Shown in pieces: positions 9,081-18,413 of a stretch of 36,569 bases of DNA (its first letter is position 1; each line of letters begins with the position of its first letter). Below the pieces are notes generated by a model that saw nothing but the letters and a program-made list of their open reading frames with translations, did no database searches and was not told where the DNA came from. The position numbers were made by a program, and so were the translations under genes. The DNA is taken from NCBI RefSeq assembly GCF_025847205.1, contig NZ_JAOYTH010000024.1, positions 1 to 36,569 on the forward strand. The letters are read 5' to 3'. The stretch is from Pararhizobium sp. YC-54 (GTDB lineage: Bacteria > Pseudomonadota > Alphaproteobacteria > Rhizobiales > Rhizobiaceae).

Positions 9081-10157
9081 ATGAGCAAGGCCTTATCGAC
9101 GCTTCAGACCGTGAGCACTCCAGCCGTTTTGATCGATCTCGACATCGCGCGGCGCAATATCCACCGTTTCCAGGCCTATGCCGACGCGCACGGATTGAAG
9201 GTTCGCCCGCATATCAAGACGCACAAGCTGCCGGCGGTGGCCGAGATGCAGCTAAGGGCAGGGGCCGTTGGTGTCACCTGCCAGAAAGTGTCCGAAGCCG
9301 AGGCCATGATTGCCGGCAGCCCTGAAATCCGGGACGTTCTCATCACCTACAATATTCTCGGCGCCGAGAAGCTCGATCATCTGGCTGCTCTTGCCCGAAA
9401 GGTGACGCTGAGTGTCGTCGCCGACAATGAAACCGTCATCGACGGCCTCTCGGGCGCCTTCGCCTTGGAGCCGGCACCGCTGCGGGTGCTGGTGGAATGC
9501 AACACAGGGGCTGACCGCTGCGGCGTGCCGACCCCGCAAGCCGCCGCCGAACTCGCGCAACGGGTCGCCAAGGCGCCCGGTCTCGTCTTCGGCGGCCTGA
9601 TGACCTATCCACCGGCGAACGGCGCGGCCGCCGTCGAATCCTTCATGACCCGCGCCAAGGCGTTCATCGAAGCAGCCGGCATCAAGGTTCCGGTGATCAC
9701 GTCAGGCGGCACGCCGTCGATGATGGAGGCGGCCAAGGCACCGGTCACCACCGAATACCGGCCGGGAACCTATGTCTATAACGACCGCTCGCTGGTTTCG
9801 CGTGGCGCCTGCACATGGGACGACTGTGCGCTTACCGTGCTTGCCACCGTCGTTTCAGTCCCCGCTGCCAATCGCGCCATCATCGACGCAGGCTCAAAGG
9901 CGCTGACCTCCGACCTGCTCGGTCTGACGGGTTACGGCCATGTGCTCGGCCGCAACGACATTACCATCGACCAGCTCTCGGAAGAACATGGCCGCCTCGT
10001 CAGCGAAGGCCCGATCGATCTGAAGGTCGGTGACAGGCTGCGCATCGTGCCCAATCACGCCTGCGTCGTCACCAACCTGGTCGATGCGGTGAACATCATC
10101 GAGCAAGGCGAGATTTCAGCCGTCTGGCCGGTTGTTGCGCGCGGCAGGATCGTCTGA
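9081..10157 (+). CDS. PLP enzyme of the D-threonine aldolase / D-serine dehydratase family
   Basis: 358 residues with an alanine-racemase-like barrel (about 10-240) and a C-terminal beta domain. The PLP-binding lysine is in VRPHIKTHKLP (Lys46), and the ITSGGTPSM loop would hold the phosphate. His326 and Cys328 in PNHACVV form the metal site (H-x-C) seen in zinc-dependent D-serine dehydratases of this family. Family members cleave D-threonine or 3-hydroxy-D-amino acids, or dehydrate D-serine; the substrate is not decided by sequence. ATG 9081 is used because the family N-terminus (STPAVLIDLDIARRN) follows it and GGAGACCCC precedes it. The gene stands alone, convergent with sitD. Confidence 0.85.
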   Translation: MSKALSTLQTVSTPAVLIDLDIARRNIHRFQAYADAHGLKVRPHIKTHKLPAVAEMQLRAGAVGVTCQKVSEAEAMIAGSPEIRDVLITYNILGAEKLDHLAALARKVTLSVVADNETVIDGLSGAFALEPAPLRVLVECNTGADRCGVPTPQAAAELAQRVAKAPGLVFGGLMTYPPANGAAAVESFMTRAKAFIEAAGIKVPVITSGGTPSMMEAAKAPVTTEYRPGTYVYNDRSLVSRGACTWDDCALTVLATVVSVPAANRAIIDAGSKALTSDLLGLTGYGHVLGRNDITIDQLSEEHGRLVSEGPIDLKVGDRLRIVPNHACVVTNLVDAVNIIEQGEISAVWPVVARGRIV

Positions 10158-10205
10158 CGTCGATCGTCGTGCAGATCAAGCGACAGTCGCATGGGAACGT
10201 CGAGA

Positions 10206-11057
10206 TCACTCGATGATCGTCCGCCGCGCCTCAATGCGAGCGGCTCTCCATGACGACCAAGCGAAGGCAACGATGAACATCGCGGTCATCAGAAGCACGA
10301 TGGTCGGCGCCGGTGCGCTGTCGATAAAGAACGAGAGGTAGACGCCGGAAAACGATGCCACGGTCGCGACCAGCACAGCGACAACGAGCATCGTTCCCAT
10401 CGTGCGGGTCATCAGGAAGGCAATGGCTCCGGGGGCGATCAGCATGGCAATGGCGAGGATCAGCCCGACTGCCTTCAGTGCTCCGACGATCGTCAGCGAC
10501 AGAAGGGCGAGCAGCCCATAGTGCAGCCAGTTGACGCGCAGACCGACCGCTTTTGCCTGCGCGGGATCGAAGGCGTGCAACAGGAAATCCCGCCATTTGA
10601 CCGCAAGGATACCGGCCGTCACCAGCGCAATCAGGCCGGTTTCGAGGATATCGGGCCAGCCGATGCCGAGCATGTCGCCAAAGAGGATATGGTCGAGATG
10701 CACATCGCTCTGGATCTTGGTGTAGAGTACCAGACCAAAGCCGAACATGCCGGAAAAGACCACGCCCATCACCGTATCCTGCTTGATGCGGCTGTTTTCC
10801 TTGAGATAACCCGTCAGAAGTGCGCAGGACATGCCGGCGGCAAAGGCGCCGACTGCAAATGGCAGGCCGACGATGTAGGAGATCACGACGCCTGGAAAAA
10901 CCGCGTGCGAAATGGCGTCGCCCATCAGCGACCAGCCTTTCAGCACGAGAAAGCAGGAGAGCATCGCGGTCGGGATCGCCACCAGCACCGAGATCAGCAG
11001 CGCGTTGCGCATGAACGCGAATTCGAAGACGGCCGTGAGTGTGTCGAGCGAAATCAT
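10206..11057 (-). CDS. sitD: manganese/iron ABC transporter permease SitD
   Basis: 283 residues, very hydrophobic, with about eight membrane helices of the ABC-3 (metal) permease family. The LVLKGWSLMGDAISHAVFPGVVISYI segment near 40-65 and LKAVGLILAIAMLIAPGAIAFL near 205-225 are typical. ATG 11057 overlaps the sitC stop by four bases (ATGA). It would pair with SitC to form the membrane channel. The last gene of the sitABCD operon, it converges with the PLP-enzyme gene with about 50 bases between them. Confidence 0.9.
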   Translation of the reverse strand: MISLDTLTAVFEFAFMRNALLISVLVAIPTAMLSCFLVLKGWSLMGDAISHAVFPGVVISYIVGLPFAVGAFAAGMSCALLTGYLKENSRIKQDTVMGVVFSGMFGFGLVLYTKIQSDVHLDHILFGDMLGIGWPDILETGLIALVTAGILAVKWRDFLLHAFDPAQAKAVGLRVNWLHYGLLALLSLTIVGALKAVGLILAIAMLIAPGAIAFLMTRTMGTMLVVAVLVATVASFSGVYLSFFIDSAPAPTIVLLMTAMFIVAFAWSSWRAARIEARRTIIE

Positions 11058-11914
11058 CGGCCCACCTCCAGCGCTTCGGCACTGCGCCTGCGGGCCGCAA
11101 GCAGCCCGTGCTTCGGGGCAAAGACAAAGGCCAGGAGAAAGATCAGCGTCTGCAGCACGATGATAATGCCGCCGGTGGCGCCGTCGAGGAAATAGCTGAA
11201 ATAGGCGCCAAACAAGCTCGTCAGCGAACCGATCGCCACGCTGATCAGGATCAGCCGGGGAAAGCGGTCGGTGATGAGATAGGCTGTCGCGCCGGGCGTC
11301 ACCACCATGGCGATGACGAGAAAGGCGCCGACTGTCTGGAGTGCCGCGACCGTGCACGCGGACAACAGGGTAAAGAACAGCACCTTCAGAAATGTCGTGC
11401 GGATACCGATCGAACGCGCGTGGTTCTCGTCGAAGAAGGTGACCATCAGGTCCTTCCATTTGACTGTCAGGATGACCAGCGAGATCACGCCGATGAGGGC
11501 AAGCTGCAGGGTGTCGGCCGGTGTGATGGCGAGAATGTTGCCGAGCACGATCGTCTGGATATTCACCGAGGTCGGCGACAGCGACACCATGAACAGGCCA
11601 AGACCGAAGAAGGAGGTGAAGATCAGCCCGATGATGGTGTCTTCCTTCAGCCGGGTGCGCTGGTTCAGGAACAGCATCGCGCCGGCCGCAAGTCCGCCGG
11701 AGAAGAAGGCGCCGAGCGAGAAGGGCAGGCCGAGCATATAGGCGCCGGCCACGCCGGGGACGATTGCGTGCGAGAGCGCGTCGCCGATCAGGGACCAGCC
11801 TTTCAACATGAGGTAGGACGAGAGGAAGGCGCAGACGGCGCCAACCAGCGCACTCACCCACATGGCGTTCAGCATATAGTTATAGGTAAACGGCTCCGTC
11901 AGCGTGGCGATCAT
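11054..11914 (-). CDS. sitC: manganese/iron ABC transporter permease SitC
   Basis: 286 residues, second permease of the ABC-3 family, similar in layout to Sit[32 protein letters not shown] near 33-63 and [22 protein letters not shown] near 205-226, with seven to eight membrane helices. It overlaps sitB by four bases upstream and sitD by four bases downstream, so the four proteins are probably translated as a coupled unit. Two different permeases forming a heterodimer is the normal arrangement in SitABCD/YfeABCD systems. Confidence 0.9.
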   Translation of the reverse strand: MIATLTEPFTYNYMLNAMWVSALVGAVCAFLSSYLMLKGWSLIGDALSHAIVPGVAGAYMLGLPFSLGAFFSGGLAAGAMLFLNQRTRLKEDTIIGLIFTSFFGLGLFMVSLSPTSVNIQTIVLGNILAITPADTLQLALIGVISLVILTVKWKDLMVTFFDENHARSIGIRTTFLKVLFFTLLSACTVAALQTVGAFLVIAMVVTPGATAYLITDRFPRLILISVAIGSLTSLFGAYFSYFLDGATGGIIIVLQTLIFLLAFVFAPKHGLLAARRRSAEALEVGR

Positions 11915-12846
11915 TGGCCGTTCGCCTCCGGATCGGTCTCGGGCTTGGCCGGTTGCGAGACCATCTGGCCGCTCGCGCCGTACATGACCAGCGGCCGCTC
12001 GTCATCGGTGATGACAGACACCTGCCGCGGATCGGCATCGTCATGCAGGCTGTCGCCCCCAAGCACGAAGTGGCGCAGCACGCCGCCGAAGGCGAGCTCG
12101 AGGTTTTCCCGGGTAAAGGTGGTTTCGGTCGGGCCATAGGCAAGCACGGTGTTTTTCAAGAGAACCGTGCGATCGCAGAATTCCGGCACGCTACCGAGAT
12201 TGTGGGTGGAGACCAGCATGACCCGGCCCTCGTCGCGCAAGCCCATCAGCAGGCGAATGATCGCGTCCTCGGTCTTGACGTCAACGCCGGTGAAGGGTTC
12301 GTCGAGCAGGATCACCCGTCCATCCTGCGCCAGCGCGCGTGCCAGGAAGACGCGCTTCTTCTGCCCGCCAGACAATTCGCCGATCTGACGCTTGCGGAAG
12401 TCGCTCATGCCGACGCGGGCAAGGGCCGCTTCGACCGCGACATGATCTGCCTTCTTGGCGATGCGCAGCATGTTCATGTGGCCATAGCGGCCCATCATCA
12501 CCACGTCTTCGACAAGGACCGGGAAATTCCAGTCGACTTCCTCCGCCTGCGGCACATAGGCGACGAGGTTCTTCTTCAGCGCGTCCGGCACCGAAAGCCC
12601 AAGCACCGAGATGTCGCCGCGGGCCAGCCGGGCAAAGCCCATGATCGCCTTGAACAGGGTCGACTTGCCGCTGCCGTTGACGCCGACCAGCGCGGTGATG
12701 GTGCCGGTCGGGATTTCGAAGGAGGCGTCAAGCAATGCGCGATGGCCGTTGCGGTACGTCACGGTTGCACCGGAGACGCGAATGCCGCTGCCCGGCTGCC
12801 CCGTTGCCGGTCCTTGGTCTGGCCGGGCTTTGACCTGAAGGTTCAT
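11911..12846 (-). CDS. sitB: manganese/iron ABC transporter ATP-binding protein SitB
   Basis: 311 residues. Walker A GVNGSGKS at 55-62, Q-loop VPQAEEVDW near 98-106, signature LSGGQ at 158-162, Walker [13 protein letters not shown] at 178-189 and the switch histidine in [12 protein letters not shown]. The [13 protein letters not shown] stretch is typical of metal-transport ATPases (SitB/MntB/ZnuC class). It sits on the inner membrane face and drives SitCD. Four-base overlaps join it to sitA and sitC. Confidence 0.92.
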   Translation of the reverse strand: MNLQVKARPDQGPATGQPGSGIRVSGATVTYRNGHRALLDASFEIPTGTITALVGVNGSGKSTLFKAIMGFARLARGDISVLGLSVPDALKKNLVAYVPQAEEVDWNFPVLVEDVVMMGRYGHMNMLRIAKKADHVAVEAALARVGMSDFRKRQIGELSGGQKKRVFLARALAQDGRVILLDEPFTGVDVKTEDAIIRLLMGLRDEGRVMLVSTHNLGSVPEFCDRTVLLKNTVLAYGPTETTFTRENLELAFGGVLRHFVLGGDSLHDDADPRQVSVITDDERPLVMYGASGQMVSQPAKPETDPEANGQ

Positions 12847-13748
12847 TGCGAAAGGCCTTTGGCGATGGTTTCGGACGTGACGCGCAGGAGGTCGATATAG
12901 GTCGGAACCGGACCGTCCGCCTCGCTCAAGGAATCAACATAAAGCACACCGCCGTATTTCGCGCCTGTTTCGCGCGCCACCTGCTGTGCCGGGTCGGGGG
13001 AAATCGTGCTTTCGGAGAAGACGACCGGGATGTTGTTGGCGCGAACGGCGTCGATCACCTTGCGGACCTGCTGCGGTGTGCCCTGCTGGTCGGCGTTGAT
13101 CGGCCAGAGATAGAGCTCTTTCAAGCCGAAGTCACGGGTCAGGTAGCTGAAGGCGCCTTCGCTCGAAACCAGCCAGCGCTTGTTCTCGGGGATCTTGGCT
13201 ATTTCTGCACGGATCGGATCAATCGTCGCCTCGATCCTCTTCTTGTAGGCCTCTGCGTTGGCCTTGTAGGTCTCGGCATTGGCCGGATCATATTTGACGA
13301 AAGCATCGCGGATATTGTCGACATAGATCAGCGCAGCCGAAGGTGACATCCAGGCATGCGGGTTCGGCTTGCCTGTGTAGGGGCCTTCGGCGATGCCCAT
13401 CGGCTCGACACCCTCGGACACGAAGACGCCTGGGACATCGTCGAAATTCTGGAAAAACTTTTCAAACCAGAGTTCGAGATTGAGCCCGTTCCACAGGATC
13501 AGCTTGGCGTCATGCGCCTTCAGGATGTCGCGCGGGGTCGGCTGGTAGTTGTGGATCTCGGCGCCGGGCTTGGTGATCGATTCGACCGTTGCGGCGTCAC
13601 CGGCAACATTCCTGGCCATGTCGGCGATCACGGTAAAAGTGGTAACGGCCTTGAATTTCTCCTGGGCCAAGGCGGCTCCCGGAGCGAGCGCCAAGGCTGC
13701 CAGTGCTGTTGCTGCGGCCAGGATCACGCGTCTCGTCTGATCGATCAT
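12843..13748 (-). CDS. sitA: periplasmic manganese/iron-binding protein SitA
   Basis: 301 residues with a signal peptide (1-28, ending AALA). The cluster A-I binding protein ligands are all present: His66 in EIHNYQPTP, His131 in NPHAWMSP, Glu197 in SSEGAFSYL and Asp272 in LYVDSLS, the H-H-E-D set of manganese/iron sites. [14 protein letters not shown] is typical of SitA/YfeA rather than ZnuA, and there is no His-rich loop, which argues against zinc. The ribosome site GGGAG precedes the ATG. It is first in sitABCD and is divergent from the Mur-like regulator. Confidence 0.93.
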   Translation of the reverse strand: MIDQTRRVILAAATALAALALAPGAALAQEKFKAVTTFTVIADMARNVAGDAATVESITKPGAEIHNYQPTPRDILKAHDAKLILWNGLNLELWFEKFFQNFDDVPGVFVSEGVEPMGIAEGPYTGKPNPHAWMSPSAALIYVDNIRDAFVKYDPANAETYKANAEAYKKRIEATIDPIRAEIAKIPENKRWLVSSEGAFSYLTRDFGLKELYLWPINADQQGTPQQVRKVIDAVRANNIPVVFSESTISPDPAQQVARETGAKYGGVLYVDSLSEADGPVPTYIDLLRVTSETIAKGLSQ

Positions 13749-13775
13749 TCCGTACTCCCTTGATTGTCGTTGACA

Positions 13776-13804
13776 GAACTAGGTGAATGATCTGCACAAG
13801 TCAA
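13776..13804 (-). promoter_or_regulatory. candidate sitABCD promoter
   Basis: On the minus strand, TTGACT (13804-13799) and TAGTTC (13781-13776) are spaced by 17 bases and lie 28 bases upstream of the sitA start. The -35 hexamer is good, the -10 weak. The -35 touches the Mur-box-like palindrome, so a regulator bound there would block polymerase. Confidence 0.45.
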
Positions 13805-13825
13805 TGCAAATGAGAAGCATTCGCA
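13805..13825. promoter_or_regulatory. Mur-responsive-type palindrome (MRS) upstream of sitA
   Basis: The 21-base site reads TGCAAAT, seven bases, then ATTCGCA; the two arms are complementary at 6 of 7 positions. This TGCAAAT-n7-ATTYGCA form resembles the manganese-responsive sequences bound by rhizobial Mur at sit promoters. It lies in the 120-base region between sitA and the divergent Fur-family gene and could serve both. Confidence 0.65.
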
Positions 13826-13868
13826 ACTAGCTATTTTCAAACCTGCCGCGCTTGGCTAGTGTGCAGCC

Positions 13869-14297
13869 ATGAAACAGAACAAGAATCGCGTTGCGGAATT
13901 GGAGGGCGTCCTGAGGGACGGCGGTGTACGCGTGACGCGCCAGCGTGCGGCAATCCTGAAGATTCTCGCCATTGCCGAAGACCACCCGGATGCAAGCGAA
14001 TTGCATCGCCGGGCCAAGGAAATCGACGCTACAGTCTCACTTTCGACTGTCTACAGAACGCTCTCGGCGCTGGAGCAGCAGGGCGTCGTGCATCGCCATG
14101 CCTTTGAAAGCGCCACGGCGCGATTTGAAACCGCAGATGCCCCGCACCACGATCATCTGATAGATATCGACACCGGCGCGGTCATCGAGTTCCGCTCTGA
14201 CAGGATTGAGCAACTGCAAGCCGAGATCGCTGCAGAACTCGGCTACGACCTCGTCCGCCACCGGTTGGAGCTCTACTGCCGTAAACGCAAGACTTGA
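13869..14297 (+). CDS. mur: Fur-family regulator, Mur-like (manganese)
   Basis: 142 residues. Winged helix about 1-85 (VRVTRQRAAILKIL, then VSLSTVYRTLSALEQQGVV) and dimerization domain with the HHDH metal motif (PHHDHLIDIDTGAVIEFRS). The structural CxxC zinc motifs are absent, as in rhizobial Mur. The gene is divergent from sitABCD with a palindrome of MRS type between them, so it probably represses sit when manganese is plentiful. No strong ribosome site is visible ahead of ATG 13869. An iron- or zinc-responsive Fur paralogue is the alternative; the neighbourhood favours manganese. Confidence 0.8.
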   Translation: MKQNKNRVAELEGVLRDGGVRVTRQRAAILKILAIAEDHPDASELHRRAKEIDATVSLSTVYRTLSALEQQGVVHRHAFESATARFETADAPHHDHLIDIDTGAVIEFRSDRIEQLQAEIAAELGYDLVRHRLELYCRKRKT

Positions 14298-14874
14298 CGG
14301 GCATCAGTCCGGGCGTAAGAAAACCTCCAAGGCGAAGCCATTGTAAACATTGGCAAGTCGCACTTGGAAATAGAATGTACCGGTCTCGGCTTCTCACCCG
14401 CTTGCGACAACTTTGCTGAAAGTGATCAAAATCCGATCGGGCCAATCCAGTGTCCCGGGAGAGGGGTCCTCGTCCGCAAGCCACGTGTCGCGCGGTACAT
14501 CTTGGGCGAGCATTGCCTTCAGCGTCTTCGCCGCCATGAGGACAGGTTCCGAAGGTGCCTTTGTCACGACCATGGCGACGCGGCTTCCGGCTGGAACACG
14601 CAGCGGCCCGTTCGGCCTTGCGGCGCGAGAGAACACCACCACAAAATAGGCCGGCAAAAAGTGTCACCCAAGCATGCACAATGGTGACGATGACACTACC
14701 AAAAACACTATCATGATGGCGCGGCTCCAGCCACCAAGCCCAGAAATAAGCCAGGGGCCTAGACACCCGGCCCGAAAAAATATTCCGCCCGGTGGCATCC
14801 GCTAAGTGCGGGAACGAGAAGTGGTTTGCCCGTTTGGTCGGGGTCGCCTGTCCCGTCGACGGCGCAAAGATGGG
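14298..14874. other. 577-base region with no firm gene
   Basis: Between the Mur-like gene and galE no ORF can be assigned with confidence. A minus-strand frame of 87 residues (14394-14657) is described separately. GTGTCA at 14661-14666 is matched in inverted form by TGACAC at 14691-14696, but this has no evident partner. No RNA gene was recognised. Confidence 0.5.
14394..14657 (-). CDS. small hypothetical protein
   Basis: 87 residues from a TTG start; an in-frame TGA nine bases before the start bars a longer form. The sequence has a balanced make-up (alternating hydrophobic stretches such as SRVAMVVTKAPSEPVLMAAKTL and a tail TLDWPDRILITFSKV) and looks more like a soluble folded protein than a random shadow frame. 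No family was recognised and the ribosome site is poor, so it may be a non-gene or a gene remnant. Confidence 0.3.
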   Translation of the reverse strand: MPAYFVVVFSRAARPNGPLRVPAGSRVAMVVTKAPSEPVLMAAKTLKAMLAQDVPRDTWLADEDPSPGTLDWPDRILITFSKVVASG

Positions 14875-15861
14875 TCACGACCGCACCTCCAGGCCGAAGA
14901 ATGGCGCAGCAGTCCGCACGATGGTTGCGAGGTCGGAATATTCGGGCAGAAACCCGAGCACCTGGTGGGCGAGGCTGGCGTCCGCATACAGAGCCGGCGG
15001 ATCACCTTTTCGGCGGTGGCCGATAGCGATCGGGACATCTTGTCCGGTAACCTGATTGATCGTTCTGAGGACTTCCCTGATGGAAGACCCGCGCCCGCTG
15101 CCCAAATTAAGGGCCACGTTCTCGCCGCCCTTGTCGATATGCCTATATGCCAGCACGTGGGCACGCGCGAGGTCGGTCACGTGAACATAGTCGCGTATGC
15201 AGGTTCCATCGGCCGTTTGGTAGTCATCGCCGAATATCTTCAAGCGAGAATTCCTGCCTGCCGCGGCCAGCAAAGCCCGCGGAATCAAATGGGTTTCCGG
15301 ATCGTGCCATTCGCCGAGGTCACCATCGGGATCGGCGCCGCAGGCGTTGAAGTAGCGAAGCGCCACGTACCGCAGACCGAAAGCGGCGGCGTAGTCAGCG
15401 AGCATGTGCTCGGCGATCAGTTTTGTCCAACCGTAAGGATTGATCGGGACCTGTGGCGTCGCCTCGCTGACGGGCAGCGTCGCCGGGACGCCGTAGGTTG
15501 CGCAGCTGGATGAAAGGATGATCTTGTCGAGCCCCGCCTGCCGGCAGGCGTCGAGAAGCGATTGTGTCCCGCAGACATTGTTGCGGTAATATTTTGCAGG
15601 GTCGGTCACGGATTCGTCGACATAGGCTGAAGCGGCGAAATGGATGACGGCGACCGGTTTGTACTGTTCGATGATCTCGATCAGGTGGGGTGTGTCGAGG
15701 ATATCTCCTCGAATGAACGGTCCCCAACGTACGGATGAAAGATTTCCGGTCGTCAGGTTGTCATAGACAACCGGTTCGATTCCTTCCAAACGCAGCTGCT
15801 TTGCAGTGTGGCTGCCGATATAGCCGGCACCACCGGTGACGAGAAGACGCGGCGTAACCAT
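14875..15861 (-). CDS. galE: UDP-glucose 4-epimerase
   Basis: 328 residues, extended short-chain dehydrogenase fold. It interconverts UDP-glucose and UDP-galactose for surface polysaccharide. The NAD motif GGAGYIGSH is at 10-18, the SSSCATYG motif at 117-124, and the catalytic pair is Tyr143-Lys147 in NPYGWTK; RYFNACGAD and GTCIRDYVHVTDLA are typical of GalE/ExoB. The start codon shares a base with the stop of the upstream gene (TAATG), so they form one operon. Rhizobia often call this gene exoB, but no exo glycosyltransferase genes are visible here. Confidence 0.88.
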   Translation of the reverse strand: MVTPRLLVTGGAGYIGSHTAKQLRLEGIEPVVYDNLTTGNLSSVRWGPFIRGDILDTPHLIEIIEQYKPVAVIHFAASAYVDESVTDPAKYYRNNVCGTQSLLDACRQAGLDKIILSSSCATYGVPATLPVSEATPQVPINPYGWTKLIAEHMLADYAAAFGLRYVALRYFNACGADPDGDLGEWHDPETHLIPRALLAAAGRNSRLKIFGDDYQTADGTCIRDYVHVTDLARAHVLAYRHIDKGGENVALNLGSGRGSSIREVLRTINQVTGQDVPIAIGHRRKGDPPALYADASLAHQVLGFLPEYSDLATIVRTAAPFFGLEVRS

Positions 15862-16922
15862 TATACAACCTCCGTCAGTGTCTGGTCCGCCCCTGCAAGA
15901 AGACCGTCGAAATAGCGGATCGTTCGCGCAAGGCCGGCCGATAAATTGACCTTCGGGCGCCAGTCGAGTTCCCGCATGGCGAGCGAAATGTCCGGGCGAG
16001 GCTGGCGCGGGTGATTGATGGGTAATGGACGATGGATGATCTTCGACCGCGAGCCGGTGAGTTGAACCACCTGCTCGGCCAGCTCATCGATCGTGAATTC
16101 TTCGGGATTGCCGAGATTGAACGGGCCGGTCATGGACGGCGAGGAGGCCATCACACGAACGAAACCATCGATCAGATCGTCGATGAAACAAAACGAACGC
16201 GTCCGCGAGCCGTTGCCGTATATCGTGATGTTTTCGCCCTTCAATGCCTGGACGATGAAGTTCGATATGATCCGGCCATCGTCTACGCGCATGCGAGGGC
16301 CGTATGTATTGAAAATGCGAATGATCTTGATCCCGACCTGGGTCTTGCGGAAGTCAAAGAACATTGCTTCCGCGCAGCGCTTGCCTCTGTCATAGGAATG
16401 CGTGCCAAACGGATTGACGTTGCCCCAGTAGCTCTCTGCCTGAGGCTGGACATTCGGTTCACGCGGGGCTTCCGGCGTGGACGCCTGGAAGATACGTGCA
16501 CGACGGCGCGCGGCCAACTCCAGTAGATTGAGCGAGCCGATCACACAGGTTTTTGTCGTATGAATCGGATCAGCCTGATAGTGCGGCGAAGCCGAATAGG
16601 CGAGGTTGTAGATTTCGTCGACGTCGAGGTCGATCGGCTCGGCAATATCGCCGGCAATGACACTGAACGCATTAGAGCGTTTCAAGTGCTCGATATTACG
16701 CCGCAGCCCGGTCGAGAAATTGTCGATACAAATGACCTGGTGCCCCGCACCAAGAAGCCGCTCGCAGAGATGCGATCCGAGAAAGCCTGCGCCGCCGGCG
16801 ACAAGAATTCGTTTCCGATCTTCTTGCCGCCGGTGCGCATTCTGTTCACTCCGGATTTCCCCTGATGAATGGTTGTCGCCAGTATTACGCAAAAAATTCA
16901 CGACTACCTCCATCAATACCAT
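15861..16922 (-). CDS. NAD-dependent epimerase, UDP-glucuronate decarboxylase-like
   Basis: 353 residues. GGAGFLGSH (43-51) binds NAD; the catalytic set of the UXS family is kept as Thr149 and Glu151 (in ASTPEAPREP) with Tyr177-Lys181 (in YDRGK), and HPQ/YWGNVNPFG context, IRIFNTYGPRMRVDDGRIISNFI and the GNGSRTRSFCFIDDLI region agree with the family, which makes UDP-xylose from UDP-glucuronate. The normally strict STSEVYGDP block is STPEAPREP here, a marked departure. A GTG at 16901 with GGAGG five bases before it is a good alternative start that removes seven residues. The gene precedes galE in an operon. Confidence 0.78.
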   Translation of the reverse strand: MVLMEVVVNFLRNTGDNHSSGEIRSEQNAHRRQEDRKRILVAGGAGFLGSHLCERLLGAGHQVICIDNFSTGLRRNIEHLKRSNAFSVIAGDIAEPIDLDVDEIYNLAYSASPHYQADPIHTTKTCVIGSLNLLELAARRRARIFQASTPEAPREPNVQPQAESYWGNVNPFGTHSYDRGKRCAEAMFFDFRKTQVGIKIIRIFNTYGPRMRVDDGRIISNFIVQALKGENITIYGNGSRTRSFCFIDDLIDGFVRVMASSPSMTGPFNLGNPEEFTIDELAEQVVQLTGSRSKIIHRPLPINHPRQPRPDISLAMRELDWRPKVNLSAGLARTIRYFDGLLAGADQTLTEVV

Positions 16923-17255
16923 AGAGTGAACCTGCCCTTCCCCCCAAAAGGCAGCGATGAATAGGTCATTGAAAAAGAAATACGTTCAAAGTCTTTTCAA
17001 GTATTCTGTATATTCTTCTGCATTAACCGCGCTTTACTTAATACAAGCATCAGTTGCCAATGTCGTTATCCTCGCATCCTGATATCTATCGTCCCGTGCA
17101 TTTCTACTCCAAATGGGGTACAACTAGGCGCTGAAAGGGTAGGGCGGGCCTTCGGTCCGTAAAGTGAGTTGCGCTGGGCGGGGTGGGTGCCGCACCAGAA
17201 CAACGGATCGCCGGCAATGGATCCTGGCTTGGGCGATCATGGGCTGGAGGATTGT
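16923..17255. other. AT-richer intergenic region
   Basis: 333 bases between two divergent genes. No ORF was supported. The first 130 bases are more AT-rich than the rest of the window and probably hold the promoter of the epimerase operon on the minus strand and that of the AraC gene on the plus strand, but no clear -35/-10 pair stands out. The AraC ORF is open from 17169; that part is treated as leader. Confidence 0.5.
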
Positions 17256-18413
17256 ATGAGCGATGGTTCAACCGAGTCCGAACCAGAAGACCACCTGGCT
17301 GACGTGCCCGCGAAGCAGTCGCACCCGGAGCGTCGCCGTTGGCCACGTCAATCCGATGCGCAGGTAGCATCCCGTTCGGAAGCTCCGCCCGCACTGACGC
17401 CTCTGCGTTTTTCGACACGCGAGTTGGCACCAGCGGAACAGTTCCAGGCATGGCGGGCACATATGGCTCCACTGGTTGAGGTCGCGTTGCCGGACAACAA
17501 GTCTCCGGATGACGGCTTCCTGGCGGACCAGACGGCATGGCACCTGGGCAATCTGCTTATTGTTCAACAGAAAACGCCGGCTCACAGCTACGCACGCTCG
17601 CGCGCAATGTTGCGTTTGAGCCCGATCGATCATTGGTATGTGGAACTGCTCCGCGGTGGGCGAGCCTGGACGGAAGTTGATCGCCGGGTTGCTGAAAGCG
17701 GGCCGGACAAGTTCACTTTCAGATCGCTGGGCTATCCCTATCGCGGGCGAACAACGGAATCGGACGCTGTCCTTCTTTTCATGCCGTACAATCTGCTGGC
17801 TGAAAACGCAGGCATTCTGGAGGCGGCCAACAATTCGACACTCTCAGGCAATCTGGCCAAATTGTTGGCCAACTATGTCCATGGTGTCGAACAGAGCTTG
17901 GACAATCTCAAAGCTGAAGAATTGCCAAGGCTCGTGCACACGATACGCGATATTGTCGTTGCATGCGTTTCATCGTCGGTGCCGCCGACGACAGCGACGC
18001 TACCGAATATGAGCATGATGGAGCGGGCACATCGATATATTCATAGCAACCTCAATTCGGATGATCTCACTCCCGACACCATATGCCGCGCGCTTGGTAT
18101 CTCGCGCACCCGCCTCTACCAGCTGTTTGGCGCGAGTGGCGGTGTTCTCAACTACATTCGGAAACGGCGGCTTCTGGCGGCTTACGCTGACCTCAGCGAC
18201 CCTACGAACAATCGGCCGATATCGGAAATAGCGGAAGCCGCAGGCTTCGATCTAGCCGCCAACTTCACTCGGGCGTTTGGGCACGAATTCGGTTTCAGTC
18301 CCCGTGAAATCCGGAAGGCAGCTGCCGCAGAGTATCCTGTCTCGCCGGTGGCTCTTCCCGAGCGACGTCGTGGGGGAACATTCGGCGATTGGCTCAACAC
18401 GCTTGGAAATTGA
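17256..18413 (+). CDS. AraC-family transcriptional regulator
   Basis: 385 residues. The first 60 are polar and probably disordered; about 65-245 form an AraC_binding_2-like domain (FSTRELAPAEQFQAWRAHMAP), and 270-370 hold an AraC DNA-binding domain with DDLTPDTICRALGISRTRLYQLFG and RPISEIAEAAGFDLAANFTRAF. GGAGG at 17246-17250 precedes ATG 17256; the frame is open to 17169 but without a ribosome site. The neighbours (epimerase operon on one side, partner-switching operon convergent on the other) do not show its target. Confidence 0.8.
   Translation: MSDGSTESEPEDHLADVPAKQSHPERRRWPRQSDAQVASRSEAPPALTPLRFSTRELAPAEQFQAWRAHMAPLVEVALPDNKSPDDGFLADQTAWHLGNLLIVQQKTPAHSYARSRAMLRLSPIDHWYVELLRGGRAWTEVDRRVAESGPDKFTFRSLGYPYRGRTTESDAVLLFMPYNLLAENAGILEAANNSTLSGNLAKLLANYVHGVEQSLDNLKAEELPRLVHTIRDIVVACVSSSVPPTTATLPNMSMMERAHRYIHSNLNSDDLTPDTICRALGISRTRLYQLFGASGGVLNYIRKRRLLAAYADLSDPTNNRPISEIAEAAGFDLAANFTRAFGHEFGFSPREIRKAAAAEYPVSPVALPERRRGGTFGDWLNTLGN

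Noticed and set aside
10521..12139. Two long plus-strand ORFs over sitCD and sitB
   Set aside because: They are antisense to permease and ATPase genes and read as highly charged, repetitive shadow frames.
14875..16922. A complete exopolysaccharide cluster around galE
   Set aside because: Only the two nucleotide-sugar genes are present; no glycosyltransferase, polymerase or export gene is nearby.
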